Assembly: GCF_900239945.1 (NCBI RefSeq)
Contig: NZ_LT993738.1
Coordinates: forward strand, 1-64,000
Reading direction: 5' to 3'
Length of the DNA: 64,000 bases
Origin: Chlamydia serpentis
GTDB lineage: Bacteria; Chlamydiota; Chlamydiia; Chlamydiales; Chlamydiaceae
Position numbers and translations under genes: made by a program. Shown in pieces: positions 10,046-19,988 of this stretch. Below the pieces are notes generated by a model. It ran no database searches. It saw only the letters and a program-made list of their open reading frames with translations, and was not told where the DNA came from. Position 1 is the first letter of the stretch. Each line of letters begins with the position of its first letter.

Positions 10046-12829
10046 ATGAACGCTTCTTTTCCTAAGTTTATATTTTCTGCTTTTACTGTGCTTCCTCTTT
10101 CTATAAGTGCTGCTGAGATAATTTTGGATTCGAGTGCTAATTTCAATGGAAATGAAAATGGGAACTTTTCGATTTATGAGAGTCAGGCAGACGATGGAAC
10201 GACATACCTGTTTAAGGGAAACATCAGTATACAAAACATTCCTGGGAAAGGAACAGCAATTATAAAGAGCTGTTTTACTAATACTAAGGGAGACTTGATC
10301 TTTATAGGAAATGGAAATTCCCTAGCTTTCAATACGGTAAATGCAGGTAATGTACCAGGTGCTGCTATTAGCAGCATTGTCGTAGACAAAACCACGACAT
10401 TCTCAGGCTTTTCTCTACTTTCTTTTATTTCGACTCCTGGAGATGTAGTCAACAATGGTCAAGGAGCTTTTAGTATTACTAATAGTTTAGGTTTTGATAA
10501 AAATAACAGCTTACTCTTTAGCAAAAACTTTTCAACAGAAGATGGCGGTGCTATTAAGACAAAAACCCTTTTATTAAAAGGAACGACAATATCAGCACTA
10601 TTTTCTAAAAACCAGTCTTTAAAGAAAGGTGGTGCGATTCATGCTCCTGAAGTTATTACAATTACTGGAAACGAAGGGGAAATTTCTTTTTCTGAAAATA
10701 CCTCTAAAGATTCCGGAGCAGCAATTTTTACAGAATCAAGTGTTATTATTTCTGATAACGCTAAAGTCTCCTTTATTGGTAATAAGGTTACTGGGACGAG
10801 TTCCTCAACAATAGGGAGTATGTCCGGTGGAGCGATCTGCGCTTATAAAGCTAATACAGATACTCAGGTTACTTTAAGTGGAAATCGTACGTTGGTTTTT
10901 AGCAACAACATGTCAACTACAGCAGGAGGCGCTATCCATGTGAAAAAGCTAGAGCTCGCTACTGGAGGTCTTACGTTATTTAATGGTAATACCGTGAATG
11001 GAGGGACAACTCCTAAAGGAGGAGCAGTAGCTATTGAAAGTAGTGGAGAGTTAAGCTTATCTGCAGACCTTGGTGACATCGTCTTTTTAGGAAATACAGT
11101 CACTTCTACTAATCCTGTGACGAATAGGAATAGTATAGACTTAGGAACTAATGCAAAACTCACAGTTTTACGTGCTGCTTCGGGTCAGAGTATTTACTTT
11201 TATGATCCGATAACTGTAACAGGAACTACAGTACTTACGGATGTGTTAAAGATTAATGAGCCCCCTACTTCTTCTCCCTTCAAGTATATAGGCAACATTA
11301 TATTTACGGGCGAACAGCTTTCAGAGAGCGAGCTTTTAGATACTAAGAATCTTACTTCACAACTTCTACAGCCCGTTACTCTTGTAGCAGGAACTCTGTC
11401 TTTGAAACAGGGAGCCATCCTGCAAACACAGGCATTTACCCAGGAACCTGATTCTCGCCTCGAGATGGATATGGGAACTTCCCTAGAGGCTTTCGATACG
11501 AGTACTATAGATAATTTAATCCTTAACATCAGTTCTATAGATGGCTCAAAGCAGGCAAAAATTGAAACCAAAGGTGCAACCAAGAATTTGACTTTGTCGG
11601 GAGCCATTACTTTATGGGATGCGAGTGGAAACTTTTATGAAAATCATAGCCTACGTAATTCTCAGGCATATACAATTTTAGATCTTAAAGCTTCAGGAAC
11701 TGTCACACACACTGGAGTAGCTCCAGAGCCTGTAATGGCTGAAAAGTTTCATTATGGTTATCAAGGAACTTGGGGACAGATTTCTTGGAGTGTGGGAAGC
11801 CCATCTACAGCTACCTTTAATTGGACAAAAACAGGATATATTCCTAATCCCGAACGTGTCGGCTCTTTAGTTCCTAACAGCTTATGGAATGCGTTTATAG
11901 ATATCAGCTCGCTTCACCATCTTGTAGAAACCGCAACAGATGGGATGCAGGGATCACGTGTCGTTTGGGCTGCAGGGCTATCGAATTTTTTTCATAAAGA
12001 TAGTACAAAAACGCAACGTGGTTTTCGCCATTTGAGTGGGGGCTATGTTTTGGGAGGACACTTCCAAACCTGTTCAGATAAGATTTTCAGTGGTGCTTTT
12101 TGTCAGCTTTTTGGAAGGGATAGGGATTATCTTGTAACTAAGAATCAAGGTACAGTCTACGGGGGAACTCTCTACTACCAACATAACGAAACTTATATTT
12201 CCTTATCTTCTAACCAAGAGTCATGCTTATTCTCTTATCTTCCTAAAGAGCTTCCTCTTCTCTTTTCAGGATCCCTGAGCTATACCCATACTGATAATGA
12301 TCTGAAGACCAAGTACACAGCATATCCTACTGTTATGGGGGATTGGGGAAATGATAGTTTTGCTATCGAACTAAGCGGAAGAGCCCCTATATCTTTGAAC
12401 AACAATGCTCTGTTCGAGCAGTATATGCCTTTTATCAAACTACAATTTATCTATGCTCACCAAGAAAGCTTTAAGGAACAGGGATCAGAAGCTCGTCAAT
12501 TTGGAAGTAGTAGTCTTACCAATCTTGCTTTACCTATCGGGATAAGAGTTGACAAGGAGTCCGACACCCAGGAGGCTACCTACAATCTAACGATCGGCTA
12601 TATTATAGATCTTATTCGCAGTAACCCTAACTGCACGACAACACTACTTATTAGTGGGGACTCTTGGGAAACCCTCGGGACGAACTTGGCTAGGCAAGCT
12701 TTAGTTCTTCGTGCAGGGAACCACTATTCTTTTAATTCGGATTTCGAAGCTTTTAGCCAATTTTCTTTTGAACTGCGAGGATCATCTCGAAACTACAACA
12801 TAGATTTTGGAGCAAAATATCGATTTTAA
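10046..12829 (+). CDS. Polymorphic outer membrane protein (Pmp autotransporter)
   Basis: A Pmp autotransporter of about 927 residues. The signal peptide (MNASFPKFIFSAFTVLPLSI, cleavage probably after SAA) is followed by a passenger with GGAIKTK, GGAIHAP, GGAICAY, GGAIHVK and GGAVAIE repeats and FxxN motifs (FSKN, FSEN, FIGN, FSNN). A middle domain with PNSLWNAFIDISSL leads to the C-terminal barrel ending AKYRF with terminal Phe. A TTG at 10040 is in frame, but the ATG at 10046 gives the clean signal peptide. It is a close paralogue of the next gene, sharing many segments (KTGYIPNPER, SFIDI-type, NYNIDFGAK), which suggests tandem duplication. Uninterrupted frame. Confidence 0.93.
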   Translation: MNASFPKFIFSAFTVLPLSISAAEIILDSSANFNGNENGNFSIYESQADDGTTYLFKGNISIQNIPGKGTAIIKSCFTNTKGDLIFIGNGNSLAFNTVNAGNVPGAAISSIVVDKTTTFSGFSLLSFISTPGDVVNNGQGAFSITNSLGFDKNNSLLFSKNFSTEDGGAIKTKTLLLKGTTISALFSKNQSLKKGGAIHAPEVITITGNEGEISFSENTSKDSGAAIFTESSVIISDNAKVSFIGNKVTGTSSSTIGSMSGGAICAYKANTDTQVTLSGNRTLVFSNNMSTTAGGAIHVKKLELATGGLTLFNGNTVNGGTTPKGGAVAIESSGELSLSADLGDIVFLGNTVTSTNPVTNRNSIDLGTNAKLTVLRAASGQSIYFYDPITVTGTTVLTDVLKINEPPTSSPFKYIGNIIFTGEQLSESELLDTKNLTSQLLQPVTLVAGTLSLKQGAILQTQAFTQEPDSRLEMDMGTSLEAFDTSTIDNLILNISSIDGSKQAKIETKGATKNLTLSGAITLWDASGNFYENHSLRNSQAYTILDLKASGTVTHTGVAPEPVMAEKFHYGYQGTWGQISWSVGSPSTATFNWTKTGYIPNPERVGSLVPNSLWNAFIDISSLHHLVETATDGMQGSRVVWAAGLSNFFHKDSTKTQRGFRHLSGGYVLGGHFQTCSDKIFSGAFCQLFGRDRDYLVTKNQGTVYGGTLYYQHNETYISLSSNQESCLFSYLPKELPLLFSGSLSYTHTDNDLKTKYTAYPTVMGDWGNDSFAIELSGRAPISLNNNALFEQYMPFIKLQFIYAHQESFKEQGSEARQFGSSSLTNLALPIGIRVDKESDTQEATYNLTIGYIIDLIRSNPNCTTTLLISGDSWETLGTNLARQALVLRAGNHYSFNSDFEAFSQFSFELRGSSRNYNIDFGAKYRF

Positions 12830-12849
12830 TTGATTTATAAGTAATTGTC

Positions 12850-12884
12850 AAAAGAAGATTTAGCTTTTTAAGCTTCTTTTTTCT
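12850..12884 (+). terminator. Terminator hairpin after the second pmp
   Basis: AAAAGAAG (12850-12857) can pair with CTTCTTTT (12873-12880), followed by TTCTT, 20 bases past the stop codon. An AT-rich but plausible factor-independent terminator. Confidence 0.55.
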
Positions 12885-13050
12885 TGTCGCCATATACATT
12901 TTACTTTGAACAAAGGCTACCTACACACTTTTCTTTGTGTTAAGAAAAATAAGGCTGAACAAATCTATTGGAAGAAATATTGTTTTTAATATTGCCTCCT
13001 TTTTCCTATTTATGTAGCGTTTGGGATTTTAAATAGAACGAGGGTTTCAC

Positions 13051-15801
13051 ATGAAATCGTCTTTTTCCTTTTTATTAATATCTTCATCTCTAACTTTGCC
13101 TCTCTTGATGAGTTTACCCGTACATGCTGCGGATCTCATCTTAGGTAGCAGTGACAGCTATAACGGTAATATAAATACCGAGGAATTTACTCCTAAAAGC
13201 GCAACCTCAGATGCTAATGGAACTACATACAATCTCAGTAGTGATGTTTCGATTAGTGAAGCAGGGAATAAGACTTCCTTAACAACAAGTTGTTTTTCCA
13301 ATACGGCAGGTAATCTTATCTTCGCAGGACATGGGTTTTCCTTTAACTTTAATAATATCGTCTCAAGTGCTGAAGGAACTGTGGTTAGCAATACAGCAGC
13401 TGCAGAAGTTACGAAATTTTTAGATATTTCCAACCTTCGTGTGACTGGCTGTCCGAGACAAACAGGTAAAGGCGCTATTAAAATTGTGAATAATTTGGTG
13501 TTTGATGGTAATGCAAGTATCTCATTTACTGAGAATGTCTCATCTGAAAATGGGGGAGCGATTACTACGAAAGACCTATCTTTAATAGGAAGTTCTAAAT
13601 TTGTATCTTTTCTTTCTAATAACTCTTCAAAACAAGGAGGAGCAATCTACGCTTCTGGGACTGCTAGTATTTCTAACAATCTAGGAGTATTGAGTTTTGC
13701 TCATAATACTGCAACCACATCAGGAGGAGCAATTGCTGTAGAAGGGAATCTTGCAATTACTAATAACCAACATATCTTTTTTGATAGTTGTATAGCAACG
13801 ACCGAAGGAGGAGCTATTTATTGTAGTAAGTCAGGAACTAGCCCTACGTTGAATTTTTCTGGCAACGAAAGTCTCCAATTTCTTAATAACACAGCAAAGA
13901 CTAGTGGAGGAGCTATCTATACCGATAAATTGGTATTATCCTCAGGAAGGGGAGGAATATTCTTTTCTAAAAATACCTGCGTAAATGCTTCTCCTAAGGG
14001 AGGCGCTATTGCAATTAAAGATTCTGGAGAGATTAGTATCTCAGCAGATCTTGGAGATATTACCTTCCAAGGCAATACTACAAGTACTACAGCCAATCCT
14101 GCAAGTGTAACTAGAAATGCTATAAATCTGGGATCTGGGGCGAAGTTTTTAGCCCTCCGTGCTACTAAGGGCAACAAAATTTTCTTTTACGATCCTATAA
14201 CCACTTCGGGAAATGTTGCTGACAAGTTGTCTTTGAATAAAGCAGATGCAAGTTCTGGAAATACTTATGAAGGACTTATCATCTTTTCAGGAGAAAAACT
14301 TTCAACAGAGGAAATTAAGAAAATAGAAAATCTTAAGTCTGTATTTGTACAGCCTCTGGAGATTGCTTCGGGTGCTTTAATATTGCAAAAGGGAGTAACC
14401 CTCGTTGCAAACACTATAACTCAAGTAGAGGGATCTAAAGTAGTTATGGATGGGGGAACCTCCTTGGAGGCAAATACTGAGGGAGTCACTCTGAACGGCT
14501 TAGCCATTAATATAGATTCATTAGATGGTGCTAACAAAGCTATTATTAAGGCATCTGCTCCCAATAAGAACGTCGTATTATCCGGGCCTATTATGCTGGT
14601 CGATGTTCAGGGAAACTTTTATGAACATCATAATCTAAGTAAAGAACAAAACTTTCCGTTAGTAGAGCTTTCTGCTCAGGGAGATATTAATACTGCTGAT
14701 ATCCCTGATGTTCCTACTTTAAGTGCAACAACCCATTATGGTTATCAAGGCAACTGGCATATTGCTTGGGTCGAAGATACAACTGCGAAAACTAAAAATG
14801 CTACTTTAAGTTGGAAGAAAACAGGATATAAACCTAATCCGGAAAGACAGGGTCCTCTAGTTCCCAATAGTCTATGGGGCTCTTTTATAGATATTCGTTC
14901 GCTTCAGAGTCTTATGGAAAGAAGTACAGGTTCACTATCTTCTCCAACGAGTTTATGGATATCTGGGATAGCAAATTTTTTGCATGAAGATAAAAAAGGA
15001 AACCAGAGGGGTTATCGTCATTCTAGCGCAGGCTATGCATTAGGAGCAGGATTTGCCTCTCCTTTTGATAATTTCTTCAACTTTAGCTTCTGTCAGCTCT
15101 TTGGCTATGATAAGGACCATTTAGTAGCTAAGAATCACACACATGTTTACGGAGGAGCTTTGGGTTATCAACATCTTGGGGAGTCCAAAACTCTTGCTAA
15201 GGTTTTCTCAGGAAATGCTAGCTATCTACCTTTTGTTTTTAGTGCTCATTTTGCTTATGGCCATACCGATAATAATATGAAAACAAATTATACTGCGTAC
15301 CCTACGGTCAAGGGAAGCTGGGGAAATGATGCCTTTGATATAAAAATTGGAGGCGCTATTCCTATCGCTACTTCAGGAGGTAGATCTTGGATCGATAGTT
15401 ATACTCCTTTTGTGAATCTAGAGGTTGTTTACGCACACCAAAAAGATTTTAAAGAAAACGGAACAGAGGGTCGTTTTTTCCAAAGTGAAGAGCTCTTCAA
15501 CCTAGCTTTGCCATTGGGAATAAAATTTGAGAAAGTTGCCGATAAGATGACCTATGATCTTTCATTAACTTATGTTCCAGATCTTATCCGTAGTGATCCT
15601 GATTGTACTACAACTCTTGTTATCTCTGGGGATTCTTGGTCGACTTGTGCAACGAGTTTGTCTAGGCAAGCCCTCCTTTTGGGTGCTGGTAATCACTACA
15701 GGTTTGCTTCAAATTTCGAACTATTCAGTCAGTGCGAATTTGAATTAAGAGGATCTTCTCGTAGCTATAATATCGATTTTGGAGGAAAATTTGTATTTTA
15801 A
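13051..15801 (+). CDS. Polymorphic outer membrane protein (Pmp autotransporter)
   Basis: A Pmp autotransporter of 916 residues. The signal peptide (MKSSFSFLLISSSLTLPLLM..., cleavage near VHAA) precedes a passenger with GGAITTK, GGAIYAS, GGAIAVE, GGAIYCS, GGAIYTD and GGAIAIK and FxxN motifs (FTEN, FLSN, FLNN, FSKN, FQGN). The transporter domain ends in Phe (GGKFVF). A GAGGG Shine-Dalgarno lies about 6 bases before the ATG. It is paralogous to the preceding gene along its whole length. The frame is open throughout; several pmps at this locus are frameshifted in human C. pneumoniae isolates as I recall, so its intactness may distinguish the strain. Confidence 0.94.
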   Translation: MKSSFSFLLISSSLTLPLLMSLPVHAADLILGSSDSYNGNINTEEFTPKSATSDANGTTYNLSSDVSISEAGNKTSLTTSCFSNTAGNLIFAGHGFSFNFNNIVSSAEGTVVSNTAAAEVTKFLDISNLRVTGCPRQTGKGAIKIVNNLVFDGNASISFTENVSSENGGAITTKDLSLIGSSKFVSFLSNNSSKQGGAIYASGTASISNNLGVLSFAHNTATTSGGAIAVEGNLAITNNQHIFFDSCIATTEGGAIYCSKSGTSPTLNFSGNESLQFLNNTAKTSGGAIYTDKLVLSSGRGGIFFSKNTCVNASPKGGAIAIKDSGEISISADLGDITFQGNTTSTTANPASVTRNAINLGSGAKFLALRATKGNKIFFYDPITTSGNVADKLSLNKADASSGNTYEGLIIFSGEKLSTEEIKKIENLKSVFVQPLEIASGALILQKGVTLVANTITQVEGSKVVMDGGTSLEANTEGVTLNGLAINIDSLDGANKAIIKASAPNKNVVLSGPIMLVDVQGNFYEHHNLSKEQNFPLVELSAQGDINTADIPDVPTLSATTHYGYQGNWHIAWVEDTTAKTKNATLSWKKTGYKPNPERQGPLVPNSLWGSFIDIRSLQSLMERSTGSLSSPTSLWISGIANFLHEDKKGNQRGYRHSSAGYALGAGFASPFDNFFNFSFCQLFGYDKDHLVAKNHTHVYGGALGYQHLGESKTLAKVFSGNASYLPFVFSAHFAYGHTDNNMKTNYTAYPTVKGSWGNDAFDIKIGGAIPIATSGGRSWIDSYTPFVNLEVVYAHQKDFKENGTEGRFFQSEELFNLALPLGIKFEKVADKMTYDLSLTYVPDLIRSDPDCTTTLVISGDSWSTCATSLSRQALLLGAGNHYRFASNFELFSQCEFELRGSSRSYNIDFGGKFVF

Positions 15802-16167
15802 TCATCCAATTCAAAACCCCTAGAAAATAATATACTAAGGCTCTATGTATAAAGTTATTTAGGGCCTTTTCTTCACCTTCGTTATTATATTTCAGCTCTA
15901 TTATTAGGTCATTTTGATGCTTATATAGAGGCACCTTACTGAGGTGATCTTTATTTTGTCTTTTGCTTATTGGGCAGTAGGCATATTCTTTTTTAAGTTG
16001 CAGCTGATCAATAATTTAGACTCTTGTGACTGTAATGAGTGTCTTCAGTATTCTGGATAGCTACTTCTCAGACTTTTCGAGATAGAAAAGCCTTTTCTTT
16101 ATAGCCTTTATTAGAAAAATAGCTTTTTCTTTAAATACATTGGATTCTTAAGAAGCTTTCAACAGAG
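15802..16167. other. Convergent gap between pmp and LptD-like gene
   Basis: No gene is supported here. The left end holds the terminator listed separately. The rest is AT-rich without a clear signal. Confidence 0.5.
15837..15872 (+). terminator. Terminator hairpin after the third pmp
   Basis: AAGGCTCT (15837-15844) pairs with AGGGCCTT (15861-15868), with one G-U pair and a 16-base loop, followed by TTCTT. It lies 35 bases past the pmp stop. Confidence 0.55.
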
Positions 16168-18267
16168 CTATGCTTTAGCATAAGGAAGAAAGTTTTTTTG
16201 TTTGTCTAGTTTTAGAAAGAAGAAAAAGCGGGTATCTGCTTCCCGGTGTTCATACACTCCATAGAGCTGCCAGTGTTCGAAGATTTTTGTTCCTAAGATC
16301 ATCTGATACTCTAAATAGTTTGGAGTGTTTTGGCGATGCCACCCATAACGTAGTGATAAGCGGTAATTCCAGCAAGGATGAGGTCGTACAAATAGTTTCC
16401 CTAAGATAAGGTTTCTACGATCTGATAAAGGAGAATTTAATAATTGATCAATGGGGCGGCTAACATCTAAAATAAAATTTTCCCGATCACATTTAATAAG
16501 ACTATATTTGCTCCTATGTAGAGCTTCTAAAGTCATAGCAATATTATCGCTCCCAATCCATTCCCAACGTAGATTCATATGATCCCAGCAGTGTTTTTTC
16601 CATATCCATTCAGCATTTATTAAAAACGTATTTTTCTTTCCTAAAGGTAGAGATAGTTCGCATAATGTTTTAGGAAAGGTAGCTCTACTTTGGGCATTAT
16701 TTAAGATATGAGTTGTTGATAATTTAGCATGTATTTTAGGGAATGAAGTGTTGATTTTACTCAGTACAGACGTATCTATACCTGCTTTTAAAAGATTTAA
16801 AGCGTGGAAAGCATCTTGGATAGAAAAAATATAATGCTCTTCATTTTTGGCTAAAGGGCTACTTTCCATAATGAAAGTAATAAAGGGCTCAATAATATGG
16901 CGTCTTTGTATATAGGTCTTATGTAATAGAAATCGGTAATCAAGTTGTAGCTTCCCAGAGAGTTGAGTATGGTGAGGAGAGAGCTCAGGAACATCACTAT
17001 AATAAATGAGAGAGCTCGTAAGTGTAGATGAAAGAGTCCCTATGGGTAGGGAAATGGCTTTCTGTAGTTTAGGGCGTAGAGCAAAACGTAAAGAGGAAAA
17101 ATTATTCCCAGCGATATTATCACTAAAAGCAAAGTTTAGATACCCACATTCTAAAACGTTTTCGAGGTAAATTCCTGTTTTATAGATGGAGATAGGATAT
17201 TGCCTTAACGTTAAGTAGGGAAGCTCTTGGTTTGCGTTTTGAAAGGAGTTTACCTTAACAGAGGAGGTTAGATAACCTTCGAAATAGTTGTCATTCCAAG
17301 TGCAATCAACACGTGTGGGTCCTGTATTTTTTAACATGAAATTGTTAGGAAAGATATCAGCAATGGTTTCCCAACTATCGCTGAGGTGGTATTCTCCAGA
17401 AAAATTTACATGCTTATGAGTGAAATGGAAATCCCCATGTAAGCGATAGCGATCATGGGCTTCTGCCATGTCAATAGCAAGGCGATGAGCGTAATAGCTT
17501 TTTATATTGAAAACATTCTCAGGGGCTTGCTTTTGAGAACAGTGCATGTTGAATCCCATTCCTACACCATGCTTGAAAAAGCTGTCTAAAAAAAATGTTG
17601 AGGAAAAATGCCTTTTAGCAATGGGCGAGTAGCTAATTCCTAAATAAGATCCCAAAAAACCACCTGTTCCCCCACGAAAGTTTATGGGAGGCTTTGGAAT
17701 TTCCATAGGCATAATAGAAAATGGAGGCAAGAAGAGTATCGGAATACGATATAACCTTAATGTAGTCTTTCCTATTGAAAGAAGACTATCCGAGGAATAT
17801 TCAAGGTAATCTCCAGAAAGGCAAAGATCTTTCTTGGGACCTTCAGATGTCGAGATGTATCCCTTCCGGATGACTATTGTTTCTGGCGTGAGGGTGATCA
17901 TAGATCCGCCTAAAAACCAAGGATACATGGCGAATCGTCCGTTAGTAAGAAGACAAGAGTCTGTATCTTCATAGTACTCTAGATAGTCGCAAACTAGAGT
18001 TTTAGCTCTATAGTTTACCATGACGTTACCATGAGCTACAAGCTTCAAGCCTTGTCCACCTACATTTTCTACATATACTTTATTAGCTTGTATACGCAAA
18101 TTATTATGGATGTTCAGCACACCATCTTCGATTGTAACTATCCCAGAAACGCTTTTAAAGTGGTTTAGATAGGAATTTTTCTTTTTCACAGCCTCTTGGT
18201 GAGTCAAGGCATTAGCTGAAGGACATATGAAGATTAAGAAAACTAAGAGTATGTAGTAATGTTTCAT
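16168..18267 (-). CDS. LptD/OstA-like outer-membrane beta-barrel protein (CT351-like)
   Basis: Starting at the MKHYYILLV signal peptide, this encodes about 699 residues; upstream in-frame ATG 18366 would place 33 non-signal residues first and overlap the neighbouring gene, so I reject it. After cleavage (near SANA) residues ~40-180 resemble an OstA/LptA-type periplasmic domain (VSGIVTIEDGVLNIHNNLRI, LVAHGNVMVNY, LVCDYLEYYEDTD). The rest is rich in alternating hydrophobic/aromatic strands like an LptD barrel, with IPILFLPPFSIMP in the place of the LptD P-rich plug segment. LptD inserts lipooligosaccharide into the outer leaflet. Another family member may exist elsewhere in the genome, so exact orthology is uncertain. 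It lies 14 bases after the HEAT-repeat gene, probably co-transcribed. Confidence 0.75.
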   Translation of the reverse strand: MKHYYILLVFLIFICPSANALTHQEAVKKKNSYLNHFKSVSGIVTIEDGVLNIHNNLRIQANKVYVENVGGQGLKLVAHGNVMVNYRAKTLVCDYLEYYEDTDSCLLTNGRFAMYPWFLGGSMITLTPETIVIRKGYISTSEGPKKDLCLSGDYLEYSSDSLLSIGKTTLRLYRIPILFLPPFSIMPMEIPKPPINFRGGTGGFLGSYLGISYSPIAKRHFSSTFFLDSFFKHGVGMGFNMHCSQKQAPENVFNIKSYYAHRLAIDMAEAHDRYRLHGDFHFTHKHVNFSGEYHLSDSWETIADIFPNNFMLKNTGPTRVDCTWNDNYFEGYLTSSVKVNSFQNANQELPYLTLRQYPISIYKTGIYLENVLECGYLNFAFSDNIAGNNFSSLRFALRPKLQKAISLPIGTLSSTLTSSLIYYSDVPELSPHHTQLSGKLQLDYRFLLHKTYIQRRHIIEPFITFIMESSPLAKNEEHYIFSIQDAFHALNLLKAGIDTSVLSKINTSFPKIHAKLSTTHILNNAQSRATFPKTLCELSLPLGKKNTFLINAEWIWKKHCWDHMNLRWEWIGSDNIAMTLEALHRSKYSLIKCDRENFILDVSRPIDQLLNSPLSDRRNLILGKLFVRPHPCWNYRLSLRYGWHRQNTPNYLEYQMILGTKIFEHWQLYGVYEHREADTRFFFFLKLDKQKNFLPYAKA

Positions 18268-18281
18268 AAAAATAGCTTGAT

Positions 18282-19988
18282 TTATTCCACAATTTTTATG
18301 AGCAAGCCTGCAAGGATCGGCAAGTTTTTCGCATCTACTTTCGCCATGAGTTGTATTAATAAACAAATATCTTCAGGAGACTTAGAGATAACTAATGTTT
18401 CTAGAATATCCAACATAAGTTTCGTACGGTTTTCTGGAGTAATATGATAGCGCAAATATGGCATGGTAGGATGAGGTCTTTCGTTTTCGGTGTCCACAAA
18501 TAATAACGTTTCTTGAATTAAGTTCTGGGCATAACGATGAAGGGATCGTTTTTTCTCAGGATCCTTTGTAAGATTATAAATTGCGAGATCTGCATAAGCA
18601 CGGATGATAGGCTCTCCAGGAAGCTTCGCGGCTTGAAAAAGTAAATCCAAAGCTTCTTGACTTGAGGTATGACTTAAAAAGGAAATTGCTATAGCAGCAA
18701 GATGAGTTTTCTGACTCCCCAGAAGCTTATAAATACAAGGAAGGTAAGCTTTTTTTGGTAAACGGAAGAGACACATTAAAATTTGCTCTTCGATAACCCG
18801 AGCTGTAGAAAGCAACTTTGCTCTCTCGTGCGGATCTTGAGGTAAAATCATACTAACCCGTTTCCAACTTTGCAAAGCATGCCCTTTAGAAAAACTCATA
18901 GCGAGAGTTTCATTGTAATGTGGTTGGACTAACCAATCCGAAATATATTCAAGTAGTTCGGGAGAATCATATCCTAACTCTAAAAGAGCTAAAGCTACAT
19001 TGAATTTGGCTTCGCTATTTTTAGTTTTGAGGAAGATTGGAAGGGCAATAGGGATCCCTATTTCCGGAGTTAGGTGTCTTAAGGTATATAGAGCTCGCGG
19101 CCGTTCTTCGAGGACCTGTTTTTTTATAGTCGGCAGTGCGTCATCTTCTTTCCCTAAGGCAATTAAAGCTTGGGCTGCAGCTAAAGCTACATCGACGTCT
19201 GGCTTTTGTAATTGCTTTTTTATATCGTAATAACTTTGACCATCTTTGAGTTTCCCTAAAGCATAAAGAACAGCCTCTTGATCTTGAGGAGAAGTACTTG
19301 TTAGCAAATTTCTTAGTGTGGGAAGGAAACGTTTTTGTTGATACTCTCCGATTTGTATTGCTGTTGCACTACGAATAGAGCTTTTTTTAGCAGCTAGAAG
19401 TTCTCGAATATAAGTATCTGATTCCTCCGTTTCCAAACATAGGAATATAGCTGCAGATAAACATTGGATCTCTTCAGGAAGCTTATAAATAAAAGAATAC
19501 AGATGATCGATTACCTTAGTGTTTTTCAGATTAGCAAGCTTGTAAGCAGCTTCTAGGCGGATTATCGGATAAGGGGATGCTAAAGCCTTAAAGAGTAATT
19601 GATCAGAGGCTGTGCCAAGATATGCTGACACCGCAGATAACACAAGTAGTTGTTGTAGAGGATCGGTAGTCTCCATAGCTTGGGAAAGAACGTCAAAGCC
19701 TTCTGAAGATCCTGCAAGTCCTGCGCCGATGATAGCGCTTTTCCTAGTCTGGGGATCTGAAGAGCGTATGCCTTCTTTCAGACAATCTTCTCCAATTTTT
19801 CTTAAAACAAAGAAATCATGATCTACATAGGTGTCTAAAGCTTGAAGGTAAATGTTTAATGCTTGCTGTACAGATTGTGTGCTTATATATAGAATTTTAT
19901 GGCTTATAGACTCAGGAAACTTTGCTAGAAGAGACAGAGGGAGGCTAGAAAACAAAAGTCCAAGGAGAGTTAGGCGGAATAGTCCCAT
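18282..19988 (-). CDS. Secreted HEAT-repeat protein (CT350-like)
   Basis: 568 residues, starting with a signal peptide (MGLFRLTLLGLLFSSLPLSL, cleavage near LLA). The mature chain is made of repeated two-helix units with HEAT/armadillo character (for example SAVSAYLGTASDQLLFKALA, AVLYALGKLKDGQSYYDIKK, AAAQALIALGKEDDALPTIK), forming a predicted solenoid. Such proteins usually bind protein partners. It is expected in the periplasm, and the tight pairing with the LptD-like gene suggests a role in outer-membrane assembly; that is inference. Its start overlaps the maf 3' end by 19 bases, indicating coupling. Confidence 0.8.
   Translation of the reverse strand: MGLFRLTLLGLLFSSLPLSLLAKFPESISHKILYISTQSVQQALNIYLQALDTYVDHDFFVLRKIGEDCLKEGIRSSDPQTRKSAIIGAGLAGSSEGFDVLSQAMETTDPLQQLLVLSAVSAYLGTASDQLLFKALASPYPIIRLEAAYKLANLKNTKVIDHLYSFIYKLPEEIQCLSAAIFLCLETEESDTYIRELLAAKKSSIRSATAIQIGEYQQKRFLPTLRNLLTSTSPQDQEAVLYALGKLKDGQSYYDIKKQLQKPDVDVALAAAQALIALGKEDDALPTIKKQVLEERPRALYTLRHLTPEIGIPIALPIFLKTKNSEAKFNVALALLELGYDSPELLEYISDWLVQPHYNETLAMSFSKGHALQSWKRVSMILPQDPHERAKLLSTARVIEEQILMCLFRLPKKAYLPCIYKLLGSQKTHLAAIAISFLSHTSSQEALDLLFQAAKLPGEPIIRAYADLAIYNLTKDPEKKRSLHRYAQNLIQETLLFVDTENERPHPTMPYLRYHITPENRTKLMLDILETLVISKSPEDICLLIQLMAKVDAKNLPILAGLLIKIVE

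Noticed and set aside
10183-10455. Leftward open frames inside pmp genes
   Set aside because: Antisense shadows caused by the Gly/Ser/Thr-rich codon usage of the pmps.
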